From the NCBI GenBank assembly GCA_965248685.1, contig CBDFKC010000004.1, positions 1,302,001-1,366,000 of the forward strand: DNA of 64,000 nt. Reading direction: 5' to 3'. The position numbers and the translations under genes are program-made. This document shows, piece by piece, positions 61,639 to 64,000 of the stretch (positions within the stretch are counted from its first letter, which is position 1; each line of letters opens with the position of its first letter). Source of the stretch: VYFG01 sp965248685 (GTDB lineage Bacteria > Pseudomonadota > Gammaproteobacteria > Arenicellales > Poriferihabitantaceae). A model generated the notes under the pieces. It was not told the origin of the DNA, did not search any database, and saw only the letters and a list, made by a program, of their open reading frames with translations.

Positions 61639-62703
61639 ATGGCAATCATTTCATTGCGCCAACTGCTAGATCACGCCGCTGAATACCAATACGGCTGTCC
61701 CGCTTTTAACGTTAATAACATGGAGCAGATGCAGGCAATTATGCAGGCAGCTGATGAGACCGATTCTCCAGTGATCGTCCAGGCGTCTGCGGGCGCAAGA
61801 TCATATGCCGGAGCACCGTTCCTGCGCCATCTTATTCAAGCCGCGGTGGAACAGTATCCGAATATTCCAGTGGTGGTTCACCAGGATCACGGGACCTCAC
61901 CGGCGGTATGTCAACGTTCGATTCAACTTGGGTTTTCATCTGTGATGATGGATGGATCTCTCGAACAGGATGGAAAAACTCCAGCAAGTTATGACTACAA
62001 TGTGGAGGTTACCCGTCAGGCAGTGGAAATGTCCCATTCCTGTGGGGTATCGGTAGAAGGGGAGTTGGGCTGTCTCGGATCTCTTGAGACCGGAATAGCG
62101 GGGGAAGAAGACGGAATTGGCGCAGAAGGAGTGCTCAGTCATTCGCAGCTTTTAACTGACCCGGAAGAAGCAGCGGATTTTGTCAGCAAGACCCATGTCG
62201 ATGCCCTTGCAATTGCAATTGGTACCTCCCACGGTGCGTATAAATTCACCCGCCCACCGACCGGAGATATCCTTGCAATCGATCGGGTGAAGGCTATTCA
62301 TGCGCGGATACCCGATACCCATTTGGTCATGCATGGATCGTCTTCGGTTCCTCAGGAATGGTTGGCAGTAATTAATCAGTATGGCGGGGATATGGGTGAG
62401 ACCTATGGTGTGCCTGTTTCGGAAATTGCAGAAGGCATAAAGCATGGGGTACGCAAGGTTAATATCGATACAGATCTGCGTATAGCGTCTACTGGCGCTA
62501 TCCGGAGACACCTGGCAGAGAATCCGTCGGAGTTTGATCCACGTAAGTATCTGAAATCGGCGACTAAGGCAATGTTGGAAATATGCCGTGATCGGTATCA
62601 AGCATTTGGAACCGCCGGAAACGCTTCAAAAATTAAAATACTAAATCTGGAGCAAATGACCAGTCAGTACAGTAGTGGGAAACTCGATCCGCAAATACAA
62701 TGA
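61639..62703 (+). CDS. fba: Class II fructose-bisphosphate aldolase (Calvin-type subgroup)
   Basis: The 354-residue product starts at ATG 61639 behind GAGAGG. Zinc ligands are in VVHQDHGTS and MHGSSSVPQEW. AIGTSHGAYKF and VRKVNIDTDLRIASTGAIRRHL match the class IIB group typical of Pseudomonas and of cbbA genes. It cleaves or forms fructose-1,6-bisphosphate and sedoheptulose-1,7-bisphosphate. There is no pyk between pgk and fba. Confidence 0.95.
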   Translation: MAIISLRQLLDHAAEYQYGCPAFNVNNMEQMQAIMQAADETDSPVIVQASAGARSYAGAPFLRHLIQAAVEQYPNIPVVVHQDHGTSPAVCQRSIQLGFSSVMMDGSLEQDGKTPASYDYNVEVTRQAVEMSHSCGVSVEGELGCLGSLETGIAGEEDGIGAEGVLSHSQLLTDPEEAADFVSKTHVDALAIAIGTSHGAYKFTRPPTGDILAIDRVKAIHARIPDTHLVMHGSSSVPQEWLAVINQYGGDMGETYGVPVSEIAEGIKHGVRKVNIDTDLRIASTGAIRRHLAENPSEFDPRKYLKSATKAMLEICRDRYQAFGTAGNASKIKILNLEQMTSQYSSGKLDPQIQ

Positions 62704-62725
62704 ATAATCCAGGGATTGCTAAAAT

Positions 62726-62748
62726 AGCGGTGTAAAGCCCGCTTTTTT
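62726..62748 (+). terminator. Weak rho-independent terminator after fba
   Basis: AGCGG (62726-62730) and CCGCT (62739-62743) form a short stem followed by TTTTTT, 23 bp after the fba stop. Flanking A and T runs can extend the pairing. Confidence 0.55.
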
Positions 62749-62928
62749 AGATGGATATTCCGATCAAATCTTTTTGCTGATGCCTTAAAGTGCTAAAATT
62801 GCGGTCAAGGGGAACGCAAAATCGCCAACGTATTTTGCCGTAAAGTGTAAAGGATACGATTGCATCGTATGCTTTAATCAAGTGCCGCCAATGACTGATA
62901 CGACTTTTTTAACACTGCGCTATAGCCC

Positions 62929-64000
62929 ATGCTAGCTGCAAGGTTAATTGTGGTAAATCTGCTAGTTTTGTTTGCGCTGGTTTCCTGTCGAATGGCAGAA
63001 ACGAAACCGCCATTGGTAAAGTCATCCCCCAAGGTACTGGTACCATCTGATGTGCCGGTGAAAATCGTGACATTTGAATCTTTTCGAGAACAGATCTACT
63101 TCGATGAGTCGGTGCGGTCCCCAGTCCAGGAGATTGTTCCTGCTGATCAAGCAATTATTACTGCACCGAAAAAACAGGATTATTCAGAGCATTCGTTGTT
63201 GCCCGACCATGAACTCGACTCGATAGTCCGAAATTCAAATAACATTAATTACTGCAAGAAAATTGATCGTAAGCTGAGTTCTGTTTCGTTTCGAAGTTGC
63301 TTGTTGATGGAGCTTAAAGATTCGAAATTTAAAACTAATTCAGGGAGATCAATATATTATGTTGAATTCGAAAGTAATGGCATGCAAAAGCCTCTTGGCA
63401 AGGTTTTGGTTCTGGGCGGTGTTCACGGAGATGAACTTACCTCCGTTAGTACAGTATACCGTTGGATACAAACCCTGAAGGAATTTCATTCTGGACTGTT
63501 CGAATGGAGAGTGGTTCCTATTGTCAATCCAGATGGCTTTTTCAAATCTGTTCCAACCAGAACAAACGCAAATGGAGTCGATCTGAATCGCAATCTACCT
63601 ACTTATCAGTGGAACCAATTGGCAAAACGATATTGGAAAAATTATGCAGGTGAAACCAAGCGAAAGTTTCCAGGGAATGGAGCTGCCAGTGAACCGGAAA
63701 CGCGGTGGATTGTAAATGAAATTAATTCCTTTCGACCTGATGTCATAATCACCGTGCACGCACCCTATAATTTAGTCGATTACGACGCAGCGGATCGGTC
63801 TAATGCGCCGAGACGTCTGGGTATTTTGCGGGGCAAATCGTTGGGAACCTTTCCTGGCTCTCTGGGGCGATACGCTGGAGAAGAAAGAAATATTCCCGTG
63901 ATTACCCTGGAACTGCCCCATGCTTATACCATGCCACCGGTAGCCGCAACCAATGGGATTTGGCTTGACATGGTTGACTGGCTCCGAAGAAACATTAATA
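62929..64000 (+). CDS. M14-family zinc carboxypeptidase lipoprotein, cut by the right edge
   Basis: The frame starts at ATG 62929, directly after an in-frame stop, and runs off the window with 357 codons visible. The N-terminus is a lipoprotein signal with lipobox LVSC (Cys20). A Ser/Pro-rich stretch follows to about residue 145. The peptidase domain has zinc ligands His166 and Glu169 in GGVHGDEL, His277 in ITVHAPYN, and catalytic Glu328 in TLELPHAY. NPDG and NANGVDLNRN are also present. It resembles the MpaA murein-peptide amidase group, which cleaves the L-Glu-meso-diaminopimelate bond, but is here a lipoprotein. Cell-wall recycling or turnover in the periplasm is likely. Confidence 0.88.
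   Translation, partial: MLAARLIVVNLLVLFALVSCRMAETKPPLVKSSPKVLVPSDVPVKIVTFESFREQIYFDESVRSPVQEIVPADQAIITAPKKQDYSEHSLLPDHELDSIVRNSNNINYCKKIDRKLSSVSFRSCLLMELKDSKFKTNSGRSIYYVEFESNGMQKPLGKVLVLGGVHGDELTSVSTVYRWIQTLKEFHSGLFEWRVVPIVNPDGFFKSVPTRTNANGVDLNRNLPTYQWNQLAKRYWKNYAGETKRKFPGNGAASEPETRWIVNEINSFRPDVIITVHAPYNLVDYDAADRSNAPRRLGILRGKSLGTFPGSLGRYAGEERNIPVITLELPHAYTMPPVAATNGIWLDMVDWLRRNIN

Noticed and set aside
62854..62870. ATACGAT/ATCGTAT hairpin upstream of the M14 gene as a riboswitch or terminator
   Set aside because: The stem is short and AT-rich, with no U tract or conserved aptamer features; it may be chance.

Overview
The window looks like chromosome of a Gram-negative gammaproteobacterium, probably marine or environmental. 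The gene order tonB3-yqgE-ruvX-pyrR-pyrB-pyrC' divergent from pilG-pilH-pilI-pilJ-chpA-chpC is the arrangement known from Pseudomonas and relatives. Many proteins carry Gram-negative signal peptides, lipoboxes or outer-membrane barrel features. I cannot assign a genus. No rRNA, tRNA, CRISPR array, transposase or phage gene was recognised. Layout: (1) 1-7.0 kb is accessory: a secreted Gly-Ser-Lys/Gly-Ser-His repeat protein running off the left edge, a six-helix membrane protein, a DgcA-like flavin/Fe-S oxidoreductase, a frameshifted GtrII-type glucosyltransferase, and the sugar aminotransferase wecE. (2) 7.1-21.6 kb is an electron-transfer island. On the plus strand a near-consensus promoter precedes a pentaheme cytochrome and an outer-membrane barrel, closed by a strong terminator. 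On the minus strand a tightly packed operon encodes a membrane-anchored FAD/[2Fe-2S] NAD(P)H reductase, a tetraheme c554-like cytochrome, a cyclic-nucleotide-binding/four-cluster ferredoxin fusion, a di-haem b membrane protein, a very large membrane-anchored hexaheme protein and a second tetraheme cytochrome. Together these carry 19 CxxCH sites. (3) 22-33 kb holds a cNMP-gated MscS-type channel, an aldehyde dehydrogenase, a TPR protein, glutamate dehydrogenase, a CHASE2 remnant, and an ABC-exporter-like protein with degenerate nucleotide-binding motifs and a cNMP-type domain. (4) 33-43 kb is mostly housekeeping: intradiol dioxygenase subunits, a PBP-thyA-folA-DUF6164 operon, a J-domain protein, a DUF924 protein, a K+ channel with its DUF6394 partner, and a DegP/MucD protease. 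(5) 43-58 kb is the pyrimidine/ruvX/yqgE/tonB operon and the divergent Chp chemosensory operon for type IV pili. (6) 58-64 kb is tkt, pgk and fba for central carbon metabolism, then a truncated M14 carboxypeptidase lipoprotein. The most interesting part is the 12.5-21.6 kb operon. Its products could carry electrons from NAD(P)H and quinol, through a cNMP-sensing Fe-S protein and b haems, to periplasmic multihaem proteins. Two of those share an acidic ESEFxALF motif that is tandemly amplified in the largest one. The terminal electron donor or acceptor cannot be read from the sequence.
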